Below, one piece after another: positions 37,001 to 52,629 of a DNA stretch of 64,000 nt (positions within the stretch are counted from its first letter, which is position 1; every line of letters begins with the position of its first letter). The stretch spans positions 2,976,001 through 3,040,000 of the forward strand of contig CM076153.1 in assembly GCA_038025085.1 (NCBI GenBank), given 5' to 3'. The notes beneath the pieces were generated by a model. The model had not been told where the DNA came from. It saw only the letters and a list, made by a program, of their open reading frames with translations, and searched no databases. The stretch comes from Tetragonia tetragonoides (taxonomy: Eukaryota; Streptophyta; Magnoliopsida; Caryophyllales; Aizoaceae). The translations under genes and the position numbers were made by a program.

Positions 37001-39784
37001 ATCTACATGTCAGCATAACAGAATGTTAGCAAAATCATCCACAGTAAACTGATACTTTTCACAAACATAACATAGTAATACCATAACAACAAAAAGTAGT
37101 TTACCCAAATGAACACTAAAAACTATTGGCAGTGGATTGCAAAAGTACAGATTGGCATGAATGGAAGCGACATCATAAGTAGTGAATTAGCTTGAGCAAT
37201 ATGTTGAGAGCAGGCAGACAAAGGTGAATGTAGTAGGGAAAGGTCCCACAGAGGGGGGAAATTGAATCCAACAATGCTTTTCAGCATAACCAATCTTGCT
37301 ACCCAATGATGCAATACAATACAAAAATAGTTAGCTGGGAAAGTAAAATACAAGAGATTCACAGCAAGAATAGGAAATGTGGAGCTTAGGAGCTAGATAG
37401 TAGTAACCCCATAAAATTGTTGTTACTGCAACTTTTAGGGATGAGAAAGGTTGAGAGCTGGATCAGGGTTTATAATACTTGATATATTGACCAACTCAGA
37501 ACTTCTGTCAGAAACAGAAAGAACTTAGGCGCACCTTGATTTGCATCTGAACTTCCATGACTAGTAATAGAATCCGACAATGACACGTCTGTGCTGCCAT
37601 TTTGCTTCCCACCCATCATGAAATTTTGAGCGGCATCATTTTCTTCAGCAGCAAGGATGATTCCAGATGTTCCCAAGTATGACAAGTCTTGCTGCACGAT
37701 AGCCTGCATTGCAGCAATCTCATCCACCCAAAGCCTATCTTTATTTTTCTTCTTGCATAAATCATTGAAAGCTATGCATGCTTCCCTGTATGAATGAAAA
37801 TCGGAGACATCAAAATGCAGTCAAGTAAAATTACCTGAGAATAATTTTACAAATTTGAGAATAAGAGCGATGTCTAGGATTCTGAAGAGAATTTTGACAT
37901 CCTTGCCCCTCTTCCACTGGAAATTAAAGCAGGAAAAGAGATTGCTAAAGAACGTAAGATGCTTCTCATCCATCAAGTTCAATTAGAAAATGAGAATACT
38001 AGACTTTTCCTACAATAATTGTGAACCTGCTGTTCTGTATGTAGGTTTCAATGAAGTACATTTTAGTGGTAAAATAAGTACCTCAAGCGTGAAGCTCCAA
38101 AAGCATCAGAAAAAAGTACAAGGTCATCCAAATTATCCACTTCAAATCCAGCCGCCAAAGCACGAGCATACACCATTGCTTGTTCTTTCCGAAGAACTAC
38201 TTTACGAGTATCCACCACACGCTGGAGACGAACCCTGACAAGTAAAAAGTGAACAATCAATACCAGCATATTTCTGTTTGACTGTCTACAATACATGCGA
38301 TGATGAGAGAGAGTATGCTTACTTGGAATTTTCTTCGGTTACAGGACCATTGTTATCACTGGGTTCACTTTTTGACTGAAATATGAATTCAACACAGACA
38401 TTGTCAATTATTTTGTTATGAAATGATACACAGGAGAGTTAATCGTATGATATGAAATGACAAACAGCAGCATTGGTGAAGTTAGATATTTACCTTCAAG
38501 GAAGCAGCTGAGTTTTTTGAATTCCCGCCAACAGCAGATGCATTTCCTGTCACTAGTCAGTAATTCATCTCATTGTAAAAATAAATCTATATCAATCTAC
38601 AAACAACAGAACCAGTATTCTTCTTGTGTGCTTCATTATCGTACTAGGGAAATCTGATGTCATAACAGTCTTAAATAAATACAGTAGAATTTTGGGGTTA
38701 ATTTGCCTCAACAAGCCTCTACTTCCCAAGTCTGAAATATCATATTATCTTTCCTTTCCGAGGAAACCAAACATCAGATCCGATTTCTTCTCTTTTCCAT
38801 TTCCAACGTAATTATTTGCAAAAACGTTCAAAGCTGTCCTTTAATTACTATAGTTTGCCAAAAGAAGAAAAAAGCAACAAATAAAAGAAACCCGGAATTA
38901 ACAAATACAGTGATCAATTAGAGTAATAAGTACTACCAATGGATACCAACCAATCCCTATAACCAAATGGTAAGAGACATGATTGCCTCCTCATCAAAGT
39001 ATGTGACAAAGTCTTCCCATTATGGATCGAGATTTGATTTGATTTAGTCAAACCAAAATGTCTAAACAAATAATCAATATCAAATGCTACTCAGTTATCT
39101 AAACCACTCTCCACTGAAAAATAAGGCTCTTGGACCTTGGGTCAATGGCTTAGTGATTGAGTTCCTTCAAACAAAATATAAATCAAAATTCAGTAAAAAT
39201 GACTTAATTTATATCCATTATACCTTCAGTCTCAGTGCTAAGATCGCCATCAGCATTCGATGCCTCATACGATTTAATCGAATTCTCCAACTGAGAAATC
39301 TCTCGCTCAATCGTCACAAACCGCTCTAACACCTCAGGCGTACTCACAAACCTCACAAACCTAATTAACAAAAACTCAATTCAATCAAGATCACCATAAA
39401 CAAATTCACCAAAATCAAACATCAATAAACCACAAAAATCAAATCAAAAAATTACCTAAGAACAGTTCCTTTAGTAAACCAGGGAGAAACCACAGCATTA
39501 GGTGGACGAAGAGTAACAGAATAACCGCCTTTGGAAATCTGATCTTTCGCTGATCGTAAATGTGCAATGAATGGCTCTAATAACCCATACGCTAACTTCT
39601 CATTTGATTTTCCGGCGAATATCACCAGTTCACATCTACATGTTTATTATCATCAAATTAAAATCCATATCATAAAAATCGAAATTCGGCAAATCGAATA
39701 TTGAAATATAAAGTATGGTTTTTACCTGGTTCTGGTAGGAGTGAGCTGAAAGAGAACATAGTCAAGACGAGCAGAGGAATCCAT
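34003..39784 (-). CDS. CIP7-like: COP1-interacting protein 7 (CIP7)-like, 9 exons, 1186 aa
   Basis: Exons: 39726-39784, 39456-39635, 39224-39360, 38494-38546, 38323-38375, 38082-38234, 37535-37785, 35324-37002, 34003-34998. All borders are GT-AG and phases agree (3561 nt). The N-terminus is the family's diagnostic block: [20 protein letters not shown], then [29 protein letters not shown]...WFTKGT and [15 protein letters not shown]. Next come an [27 protein letters not shown] helix and an R/K-EAC..F..L segment with KKK. Exon 8 is long, low-complexity and acidic/Ser-rich, with basic clusters ([14 protein letters not shown]) that could be nuclear signals. The C-terminus has [20 protein letters not shown] and ends KLLMFGRKS. 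In Arabidopsis CIP7 is nuclear, binds COP1 and promotes light-regulated genes; the same role here is inferred. Arabidopsis members are about 1060-1160 aa. Confidence 0.9.
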
Positions 39785-39987
39785 TGATAAACACTTGTTA
39801 TAAATTAGGGTTTCAGAAATTCATTAATCAGTTCACAGAGAGACATTCATTCATTCAATGCATATTCTTCAGGTACAGGAAACGAAAAGGAGAGAGAAAC
39901 AAGAGACTAGAGAGAGGGGTAGTTTTTTTTGGGAAGTGGTATATTAAGTTTATGATTTTCGCTCTCCTGCAGTTTTGCACATGGATT

Positions 39988-39989
<2 letters not shown>

Positions 39990-40022
<33 letters not shown>
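39990..40022. repeat. GA microsatellite in the CIP7-like 5' leader/promoter
   Basis: About 15 AG units just upstream of the start codon region, followed by GGTAGT/GGTGGT reiterations to about 40060. On the transcribed strand this is a CT-rich leader, common in plant promoters. Confidence 0.7.
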
Positions 40023-40026
<4 letters not shown>

Positions 40027-40699
40027 AGGTGGTAGTGGTAGTGGTAGTGGTGGTGGTGGAGAAGGAGGGAGGAGTGAGAAAGTTGACAGCAAGGGGTGAT
40101 GAAGCTGGGCACATGGAAATGGGAAATGGAAGTGAGAGAGTGAAGAAATTTGTTGAAATTCAGAGAGGTGAGGACCCCACGTCCTTGTTGTTCTAACTCT
40201 AAATTCAATTAATGCCGACACCACCATTTTTATTTACTCTCACTCCAAGGAGATAAAATGAATCCGACAAGAGAGAGGGGGAAATTAGGGAATCAATTTG
40301 AGTAAAGAAATCCAGAAAGGGAAATTGGTTTAAAATGCTAAAATTATTATTGGGAGAGGTGGAGAGTCTTTTCATTATTAAGTAAAAAAGAAAAGCTTTA
40401 ATGGAAAGGCTTATAATTATAATTGAAGAGAACATCGAAAATGGCTGGCCCTCTTCTTCACTACTTGCCTGCTTGGTAGTGACTGACTCTGTGTCGGGTG
40501 TGGGGTGTAGAGTGCAGAAAGGGTAAAGAATAAGAAGCCAAAATATAAATAAATAAATAAAAGCTGCCTTTTCAATCAAATGGTTTTCCTCTTTTCTTTT
40601 TTATTTACTAGCTTTTATATAATTGAATTTTAAATTTTTCATAGGTATACGGTATACCCAAGTAACAATTTTCATACACTCAAGAAAAAAGAAAAAAAG

Positions 40700-40886
40700 G
40701 AACGGATTCTCCAGAGTTCTTTCTCTAGAGTTCCTCTTTCTCTCACCATTGGATTAGAGGGGGAGTTTTGGAACCATTGGATTAGAGGGGATAACTTTTG
40801 GAAAATTGGTAGTTATAGGAGAGAGATAGACACAAAAAAAGAACTCTACAAAAACTCTAGAGAGGGGAACTCTAGAGGATCTATGA
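40700..40886. mobile_element. MITE-like inverted repeat
   Basis: GGATTCTCCAGAGTTC...TCTCTAGAGTTC near the left and its near complement, GAACTCTACAAAAACTCTAGAGAGG..AACTCTAGAGGATC, near the right. Two ACCATTGGATTAGAGGGG units lie inside. No clear target duplication. Confidence 0.45.
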
Positions 40887-40980
40887 GTAGTTAGTATTTT
40901 ATGTGTGTGTCTGCGTGTATGTAAATTAAAAGGTTAGTTTTAATGAGGATAGATATCTAAAGTTTTATAAGAATCCAATT

Positions 40981-41977
40981 TGCCGAATTGTCAAATGGAT
41001 ATATTTAATGACCCTCTTTCACCACATTGGTATACTTAAAAAACTCCGGCGCCAAATGGGTATATAAATTGACACTTTTGCGCAAATGGGTCCAAAATCT
41101 CGCCGCCGGCAACTAAATTAATTTAAAAAATTATGATTTTTCTATTTTTTTTATTCTTCAATTTCTTAAAACTAATTACTTTTCTTTATTCTTCAGTTTT
41201 GTATTACTCGGTTTTTCTGTCCCTTATTTTGATCGAATAGAAACGTTGAAATTTTCATAAACGATAAAGGCGGCAAATGAAAAATCAAGATATTTCTCCA
41301 CATCCTGTTCTCTACCTCAATCATCTCCGTTATCGGTACCGCCGGTCGCCAACTCACCAACTTCTTTTCCTATCTTTCCCTACCCTCTTTCCTTCCTTTT
41401 ATGTTATTTTGATTAAGCATTAAATATTAGGGATTTCATCACAAGTGGGTTGGTGTGTATGTGAAACTACTAAATGCTTTGCTTCTTTAAATGCCACAAT
41501 CTCCAATAGCATATATGAACACAAAGGGTCGCATTTGAGTGAATTTGGCCAACATAAATAATGAGACTTGCTGTGAAGTGAGAGAAAAAGAATGAAGAGG
41601 AATCCACAATATCAATTTATATAGAATGTGTCCACATAATTTAGAGTTATCTTCAACTTTTATGGGTGATATAACCGTCATTGAAGCACGAGAAGGGAGG
41701 GAAAGGGGGAAAGAAGATGAAGGTAGAATATGAGGAAGAAAAAAGAAAATGGAAACAATAAACTTGCAATTAGGAGAGAGAAGAAAAATAAAATAGTTAA
41801 AGAAAATAAGAAAAATCTGTAAATGATTTTTTTTATTGATTTTAATTGCCGGCGGCGAGATTTTGGACTCATGTGCGCTGAAGTGTCAATTTATATACCT
41901 ATTTGACACCGAAAATTTTAAATATACCCATATGATAAAAGGGGATCAATAAATATACTCATTTGACAATTCGGCGG
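40981..41977. mobile_element. Mutator-like element (997 bp), TIRs of about 170 bp, 9-bp duplication
   Basis: AATCCAATT flanks the element at 40972-40980 and 41978-41986. The inverted arms begin TGCCGAATTGTCAAATGG / CCGCCGAATTGTCAAATG. They stay similar through GGTATATAAATTGACACTT and CCAAAATCTCGCCGCCGGCAA.TAAA, about 150-170 bp. Two minus-strand open frames (41487-41681 and 41678-41872) lie in the interior and match no transposase I recognise, so it is non-autonomous. Confidence 0.75.
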
Positions 41978-42251
41978 AATCCAATTAGTACAATTTAATC
42001 ATGAGAGCATACAAGAATATGTATAATACCATGAATATAACCACCACCATATAAAAAATCTTAGCTGGATATTATTGTGACATCTTGTCCGTAAGACCGC
42101 AACAAATACTCCTAATAATGGTGGTATGTAGTACGTGATTATTGTTTATTACTCTGCGTTTGTGACCAGACACCAACCGTTCTAAAAGGAACATAAAAAT
42201 AATCCGCGCCAGCCATATGATTTTTTGCATAGGTGCTTTTTGGAAAATGCT

Positions 42252-42410
42252 AAGCTTACACCTAATGTAATATACATTAGTGTGTTTTTCTTCTATTTCT
42301 CTCCTCTACCCTACACCCACAATACCCCCATAAAATTCAAAGGGGCTCACGGAGGAGGAGAGAGATAGACTCATAGACACACTTGTGTACATTACAATGG
42401 GTGTAAAGCA
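42252..42410. mobile_element. Small MITE (about 159 bp)
   Basis: GCTTACACCTAATGTAATATACA...AGTGTGT on the left pairs with ACACACTTGTGTACATTACAATGGGTGTAAAGC on the right as imperfect inverted repeats. The interior is C/T-rich. Target duplication not resolved. Confidence 0.5.
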
Positions 42411-43520
42411 ATCATGGTCCGTATCATAGGAGTACTTCGTATTGTTTAACAAGAATAATTGTCCGAAAAGGGTAATGAAGTCGGTGGTGAGGTTGAATTT
42501 TATGACAAAAGTTATAATTAAATTTTCACTAAATTTTTTTACTGAGACTGTCTGATATTATTGCATACACTTGAGTTTTATCCACTACACACTGATCGAT
42601 CAAAGAGTAGTGACTGTGATTTTTCATGTAAAAAAACACAAGATTTTCTGATTACTCTCCAATTCCCATTTTTCGACTTGGAGATATGGGAGTTTGGATC
42701 CTCTGCAGTTTCTCCTCTCCATCCTTTTCTCTTTTTCTCTCTCCTCCCCAACTCTCCAAACTCCAAAAACCCTCCCTACTTACAAAGAAAACAGCAGAGA
42801 ATGATCCTCTACAGTACCGCAGAGGATCCAGACCCGAGATATGAAATGCAACCACCATCGTCACCACACGAGCAAATAGCCAAAGCCTCCCTTTCACATT
42901 AAAAAGCTTATAAAGGTGAGTGTTGCCTTCATATCCATTACATGGAGTCCAATAAACACTAACTATCTCATCTTTTCGTCCATGACTCCATGTGGTGCAC
43001 CTTAAGGAGAATTATATTTATTTATTTTACTTTTTAGTTGTAGAATGATTTATTAAGAAATTGAAATTTGGGACATTTCTACAATCATTAATCAGAATGA
43101 CAAAACTCAGACAAAATATATATAGAAAAAAGAAATTTACCCACTATCATGAATTAACTTGTTTTAATGGTTTCTATTATAATTATAGATATAAAAATAA
43201 CTGAAAAATATATGCTGATTTAAGTGTATATATTTTATAAATTATCAGAAAAAGTGTATATATTTTATAGAGAATGTACATTTTTTTTCACAACAAGATG
43301 GTCCATGGATGTAGATCAAAATTGAAAGCTGGCCACATTCTTTCACATAAAGATATTCTTTTGGTTGAGATAAGGTATAAATGTCAATATAAAATACAGA
43401 GTTCATATACATGGGGGAGGGGATATTTAAATCTGAAATTTTATATACCCAACACCTCAATTTTAACTATCAGATTAAGATATTACTCTATTAGTTCCCA
43501 AAATTTTGGGTGCTTGGAGA
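42411..43520. other. Intergenic, no gene supported
   Basis: An inverted pair, GGATCCTCTGC (about 42696) and GCAGAGGATCC (about 42820), may mark another small MITE. The open frame at 42561-42902 runs through it and is not considered a gene. Confidence 0.4.
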
Positions 43521-43523
43521 GTT

Positions 43524-43655
43524 GGAGTTGTACCCATTTGGATACAATAACCTCTCACAATACATTAAACGATGTAAGTAGAGGGCCCATATAATGTCTG
43601 GGTCCCATGTGTATGTGACTATGTGAGATATAGATGGGTACAACACTATAACTCC
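43524..43655. mobile_element. Possible MITE, short inverted repeats
   Basis: GGAGTTGTACCCAT near the left and ATGGGTACAACACTATAACTCC near the right are inverted relatives about 110 bp apart. No duplication resolved. Confidence 0.3.
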
Positions 43656-43968
43656 TTGTGCTCATTACATGTTGTCCTTAATTGGCTATTACACATAAAA
43701 ATATATTTGCATTTTTATAAGTTTTAATAATTGTCTTGTCAAAAATTTATTCAAATTAGTTTTTCTTTTTCCAAATTAAAGACATAGTTAAGCTTTGAAA
43801 TTAGATTTAAAATAGTAAGTGTATCTTCTTTTATACTAAATTGAAAAAAAAAAGTATACTTTCGAAATGAAAAAAAAGTTGTTGGCCAAATAAGTGAAAC
43901 AGAACACACTCTAATTATCAATCATTAATGCATTGAGAGAAGCAAGATAATTACTCGGGTGATGTGGA

Positions 43969-44134
43969 TAAGTTTACCCACTGGGTAGTCTACCCGAATG
44001 ATGTGTGAATTAGTGATTGGTTGAGTTTTTAATATTTTATTTTTTAAGTTAGAAATAATTTATTTGAGTTCCAATGTACATGCTTATATTTCTTGTCCAT
44101 ATCACCCGAGTAGACTACCCGGTGGGTAAACTAA
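43969..44134. mobile_element. MITE-like element (about 166 bp)
   Basis: AGTTTACCCACTGGGTAGTCTACCCG on the left is inverted at the right as CGAGTAGACTACCCGGTGGGTAAACT. The block ACTCGGGTGATGTGGA just left of it also recurs in inverted form inside the right arm. Confidence 0.5.
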
Positions 44135-44764
44135 GCATTCTTCGACTTTATTTGGTTAGTACTTCACATCAGATGAGCTAAATTCAATTCAGTTTAGAAT
44201 TCTTTTTAATTTTATATTTTGGTGTCCATTATTATCATCTGTCCTGTTAATCCGGATAGAAGCCATAATGAAAATTTGACACTAGTGGTTGCAATCGCTT
44301 CTTGTGTACCTTTGGTTAGAAAGTCCCTATCCAAATGAAAATCTAGTCAAATTTTTCTTCAAGTATAATCATGCTCTTATCTAAATCTAAACTGGGATCA
44401 GAAGTTTGCTAATCGTTCTTTCATAAACGGGGCCGGAGGTAGCTACATAATAACTAATCATATATACATGGTGGCAAAATCCCATTATGCTTGATATTGA
44501 CTAGCTAAGCATGTGATCGTAGTAGTCCTAATTAATTAATTAGTACTGTACTACGTACATGATGGAGATAATGATGGGTATCTGTATCCCTATATGATAT
44601 GCATGTGAATGAGATGCGCTCTGCTTTAATCATATGGAGTATAATATTTACAGAATCCAAAACCATACATTTTCCTAAAAGGATAAATATTTACATATTT
44701 AATATATTTCTCTATTAATATAAATTTAAGTAGCTTTTTGGTTCACGACCAAGGGTATCCACCG

Positions 44765-44866
44765 TCGACCACAATGATTATCCCTCATGCTGGCTTGTAG
44801 GCACTTTAAAGGGTGAGACACCTGGCCAAGGAATTTAAAGCTGCTCCATGCCCAAAGCGAGATTTA
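44765..44866 (-). mobile_element. Diverged body fragment of the same SINE as 48768-48950
   Basis: Read on the minus strand it contains ATCTCGCTTTGGGCATGGAGC followed by CTTTAAA and GGGATAATCATTGTGGT, matching in order the body of the plus-strand SINE (GGGATAGTCACTGTGGT). A ~25-bp spacer differs, and the B-box side is eroded. Confidence 0.55.
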
Positions 44867-45531
44867 TAAACTTAAGCAGCTAACGACTAGTGTTCCCTTC
44901 TTTTTCTTTTTAAGAAAAAAAGCAACATTGATGTGGATCATTTACTTAAAACTTATCGCAATGTTGATTTCTAAAGGTAGCGCTTCTTACAGTATTTGAC
45001 TTCCCAATATAATAGTTTCCTAAATAGTAAAGTGACACCTTATTCAACTAGAAGCGGATATAACCGTCTAAATAGAATCTATAGTTGCATGATAGTATAT
45101 GTTTGTGATTGTGTTGTTGTTGTATACAAAAAATTCATTTCCTTCGTATGGGCATTTTGTCGAACACAAATATGTAAAAACAAGCTGATCTCAAGAATTG
45201 AATAAATGCAACCCCTCTGTAGCCCGAAAAAACAAATCACGGTTAACATGGAATACAATAGTATTGGGTCAATGAGCTCGACTTTTTTATCCTGTTGAAA
45301 GAGACTGAAAAATTATAGTAGTGGAGCAGGCAAAGAAATAAACAAAATATAATTTACAGTAAGAGATCAATGCAAGTACAATATATGAAAGCCCTCCAGT
45401 CTTGAGATCGAGTCACATATTGGAGAATGGAGATAAATATGAGCGATATAATTAAGTAAATCAACCCCCAAAATTCTGAGTACGTGTTCAAATAATAAAA
45501 GACTAATTGTCACGAGATGATGCCCAATTCA

Positions 45532-49737
<4,206 letters not shown>

Positions 49738-50954
49738 TTTTCAGCACCAAATTATTGGGGCTCTCTCTTTTTTAAGGGGACTTTCTCTTTTTAAAAACAA
49801 CATCGATCCGGCCATGTAATGGTGTTTTTACTTGGTCACGTATCAGTTTAGCAATGTTCAATTTAGTGATGTTAAGTTTTTACTTAGTCACGTATTAATT
49901 TAGTGATATTCAATTTCGTGATGTTAAGTTTAGTTTAATAGGAGTAATATTTACTTTAGAAAAATCCAATTTGTCTCGCAGAAAATATACTTTATTTTAG
50001 TTCAGCGGTATTCATTTGACTTCAACGTTGTTCATTATTATATTCACTTTAATTTAATTCATTTCTCCCTAAGTATCACAATCACTTACTTGTATTTATG
50101 AATGTTTTTAAGGTAACTTATATTTGGATGTTGGATATTTGACTAGTAGTCCATCATTCATTTGTCGTATTTGCCCGTTTGGTACACCAAGTTGGCAAAT
50201 TTCGTCGCCAAAAAGCAGTGCGTGGTCGAAGGCCACAGTTGGAAGGACAGCCAAAAACTTACCGATCGGACTCCATCATCAATTAATGGCTGATGGCATT
50301 ATTTCGTAAAACAATCATGGTCCCATTATTTCAGTGAAATGGGACAAGTGTGATGTTTTTTTTTTGGAAGCTGTTACCCGTCTATCCCATAGACGCGTTT
50401 TTGTATCTATGTGGATGACGTGGTGCTAATTTAGTTCAAAAATAAAAAGAATACTGGAATAGTGAAACTTGTCATGAAAGCTTAATTGGGGGCAAATAAG
50501 TAAAACCGGACTCATTTTCTCTCTCCTCCACATTCACGCTCAGTCTCCCCTCCTCGCCGCCATTCTCTCTCTTTCCTTGCGAGGTATCCTCTCACCCAGC
50601 AAACTCCCATGTCTCCTCTCTATTTCGTCGGCGCCGGAAATCAGAAACGACTTTTCTCTTTCCTCGTTCTTTGGCCACGCATCTCCTGGAAGACGGTAAT
50701 TTTATGTTCTTTCTCAAATATAGGGTTTTATTCGATCACTCTGTGAATCGATGTTAAAATATTGCTACTGATATTAGGATAAACCCCACCCTCTTCTTTA
50801 TCTCTTTATTTTCCTCTGCAAAATATCTATGTTTCTGTATGGGTTGCTCTGTTTCATTCATTTTGTGGGCATAATTTTGATGGGTTTGTGAAGGGTTCAT
50901 TGTTGAAGATTTAAAGGAGAGAGAAAATCAAACGGTTGAGTATTTTACGATTAA

Positions 50955-52447
50955 ATGGGGTCTGTTGGTGCTCAACCTAATCACATGAAGTTCAAGCTTC
51001 CCAAAAAGGTAAATAATTAAGTAAATCATCACAAATTCACAACTGTCTAATGTTAAGATTTTTTATCATTAATTGACGGTTTTCATTGTGGGTTTGAAGA
51101 ATTTTTGGTGATTATTCCAATACAGTCTACGCAGCCTCTGTTCCAAGGAAGTTACCTTCAGGTAAGTAATTTCATTTTTCTGATTGAGATTTGGATTATA
51201 ATCAATGGGTTTATTGGTTGTTTTTGACACTTAATCATTTATTTGTTTAATTCATTGTTAGTGCTGTAAACTTCCAAGTCTTATTGGGCAAGTATGTACT
51301 AGATTCTAGTATTCTATTATGTGGGTTCTTTTTAGGGGAATTTCTCCATTTTTTATAAGTCTGAATTTGGAGCTTGAGCTTTAGTGAACTTTTATGATTT
51401 TCGTTTTGTTCATAAAAGATTTTGTATGTGCTTCCACTTTTTAACTTGCTGGTAGTGGAAGCTGCAATTTTCATGCTTTGTCTATTCTTTTACTGCTAAT
51501 GCTCCAGGGGTGATTAGCATTAGATTGTTGACCACCAACAATAAAAGAATATAGCATTGCTTGTTCAAGATAGTCAAGGCTGACCTCAATAGCTATTGTC
51601 CTTCTCTTAGTGCTGCCATCACAAGAAAACCCCATAAAGCTCTCAGCTTTATCAAATAGAACTTAAACAAACTGAAACAAAACCAAAAGTATGCCAGTAA
51701 ATAACCATCAGAACTAGAAATTGATTGATTGAGCAACAAATAAGCTGGGGTTAGTGATAATTCCTAAAAAAGGCAACCAAGAATAACCAAATTGTTTTTT
51801 AGCTACATCATCCTTAATAGTGATCTATCACTTATTGCATAAGATTAAGGACTATATTACCTCCAGGGGTAAGTGGACAGGAATGTCATCGCAACGAGTG
51901 ACAATATCACCAGCAATCTAATTAAGTGTAATATGCACATTGCGTTCGATGCCCGGCACTCGGATGTAAAGATATACATCATTACACTTAAGTTCTTTCA
52001 AGCCTCATTTTCTTATTTCTGAATACGAGAAAAATAGTGATTTCGTTTTAATTGTTTTTTCTAGTTATTCCTTGGTGTTTCTAGTTTTTTGCTCGTCTTT
52101 TTTTTTTTTTTTGCTCGTCCCTTGGTGTTTCTAGTTACCCAGTGTAATAATAGAATTTACAAGCCTATTAGTTCAATTGGTAGAGCGCGAAGGATGTGGG
52201 TTCGAATCCCATATAGGCTATCTTAGTTGGTGTGTGAGGTTGTTAACTCACTTGAATGGGGGTGTTGTTTTTGTAATTCAGTGTGTGCATGTTAGTTTGC
52301 TGAATATTTGTCACCGAAATGTCTTCATTGAGCCAAAACTTTTAATCACTTTCACTTCTTATAGTTTGTATGCTGTTTTCTAACAGGCATGATTTGCAGG
52401 AAAAGTACAGCTTGCCAACCCCTACTAGGCAGCAGCTAAGGCATTAG
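50955..52447 (+). CDS. Possible small three-exon gene inside the TIR element (45 aa)
   Basis: Exons 50955-51008, 51126-51161 and 52400-52447 join in phase 0 through GT-AG introns (AAG|GTAAAT, ACAG|TCT, CAG|GTAAGT, TTTGCAG|GAA). They encode 45 residues starting MGSVGAQPNHMKFKLPKK and ending TPTRQQLRH. A CT-rich leader-like sequence with a possible non-coding exon lies at about 50515-50583. I do not recognise the protein. It may be a captured and truncated host gene or a chance assembly; the clean phase is the main support. Confidence 0.3.
52070..52136 (-). mobile_element. Micro-retroposon with GCTCGTC body, 17-bp duplication
   Basis: CCTTGGTGTTTCTAGTT at 52070-52086 recurs at 52120-52136. The insert is TTTTGCTCGTC, a T run, and GCTCGTC. 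On the minus strand that is GACGAGC plus poly-A, twice, suggesting two rounds or a slipped copy. It lies inside the 4.36-kb element, so it is younger than it. Confidence 0.65.
52162..52219 (+). pseudogene. tRNA-like sequence without an anticodon arm
   Basis: The acceptor halves AGCCTAT and ATAGGCT pair perfectly. The D-arm GTTC-AATTGGTA-GAGC and the T-arm with GGTTCGAATCC are present, and so are the A box and B box. Only nine bases (GCGAAGGAT) separate the D-arm from the T-stem, so no anticodon stem-loop can form. It is not a working tRNA; it may be a tRNA pseudogene or a SINE head. Confidence 0.6.
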
Positions 52448-52561
52448 AAGATATATAAGGAGTAACAGTTGTCTGTGCTGCTGTTGTAGATGTTTGTTGT
52501 TGTAGCTAGTTGTTGCCGATGTCTGTGTGTTGCTAGCCAGAAATGTATGTTTTTGCCAAAT

Positions 52562-52629
52562 AGCCTATGTGGGATTTGAACCCACATCATGTGCATTACA
52601 CATTGCTCTACCAATTGAGCTAATAGACT
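52562..52629 (-). pseudogene. Degenerate tRNA-like sequence, inverted relative of 52162-52219
   Basis: The minus strand has AGTCTAT/ATAGGCT acceptor pairing (one G-U), D-arm GCTC-AATTGGTA-GAGC, and T-arm GTGGG-TTCAAAT-CCCAC. An 18-base middle can form only a 5-bp stem with a 5-base loop, or an irregular stem with AAT in the anticodon position. It is too short for a normal anticodon arm plus variable loop. Close to the plus-strand copy 340 bp away but longer. Confidence 0.55.

Noticed and set aside
39855..40227. Minus-strand open frames rich in Ser-Leu and His
   Set aside because: They are produced by the GA microsatellite and its GGTGGT neighbour in the CIP7-like leader.
52162..52629. Calling these two sequences functional tRNA genes
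   Set aside because: Neither can form a normal anticodon arm with a standard variable loop.
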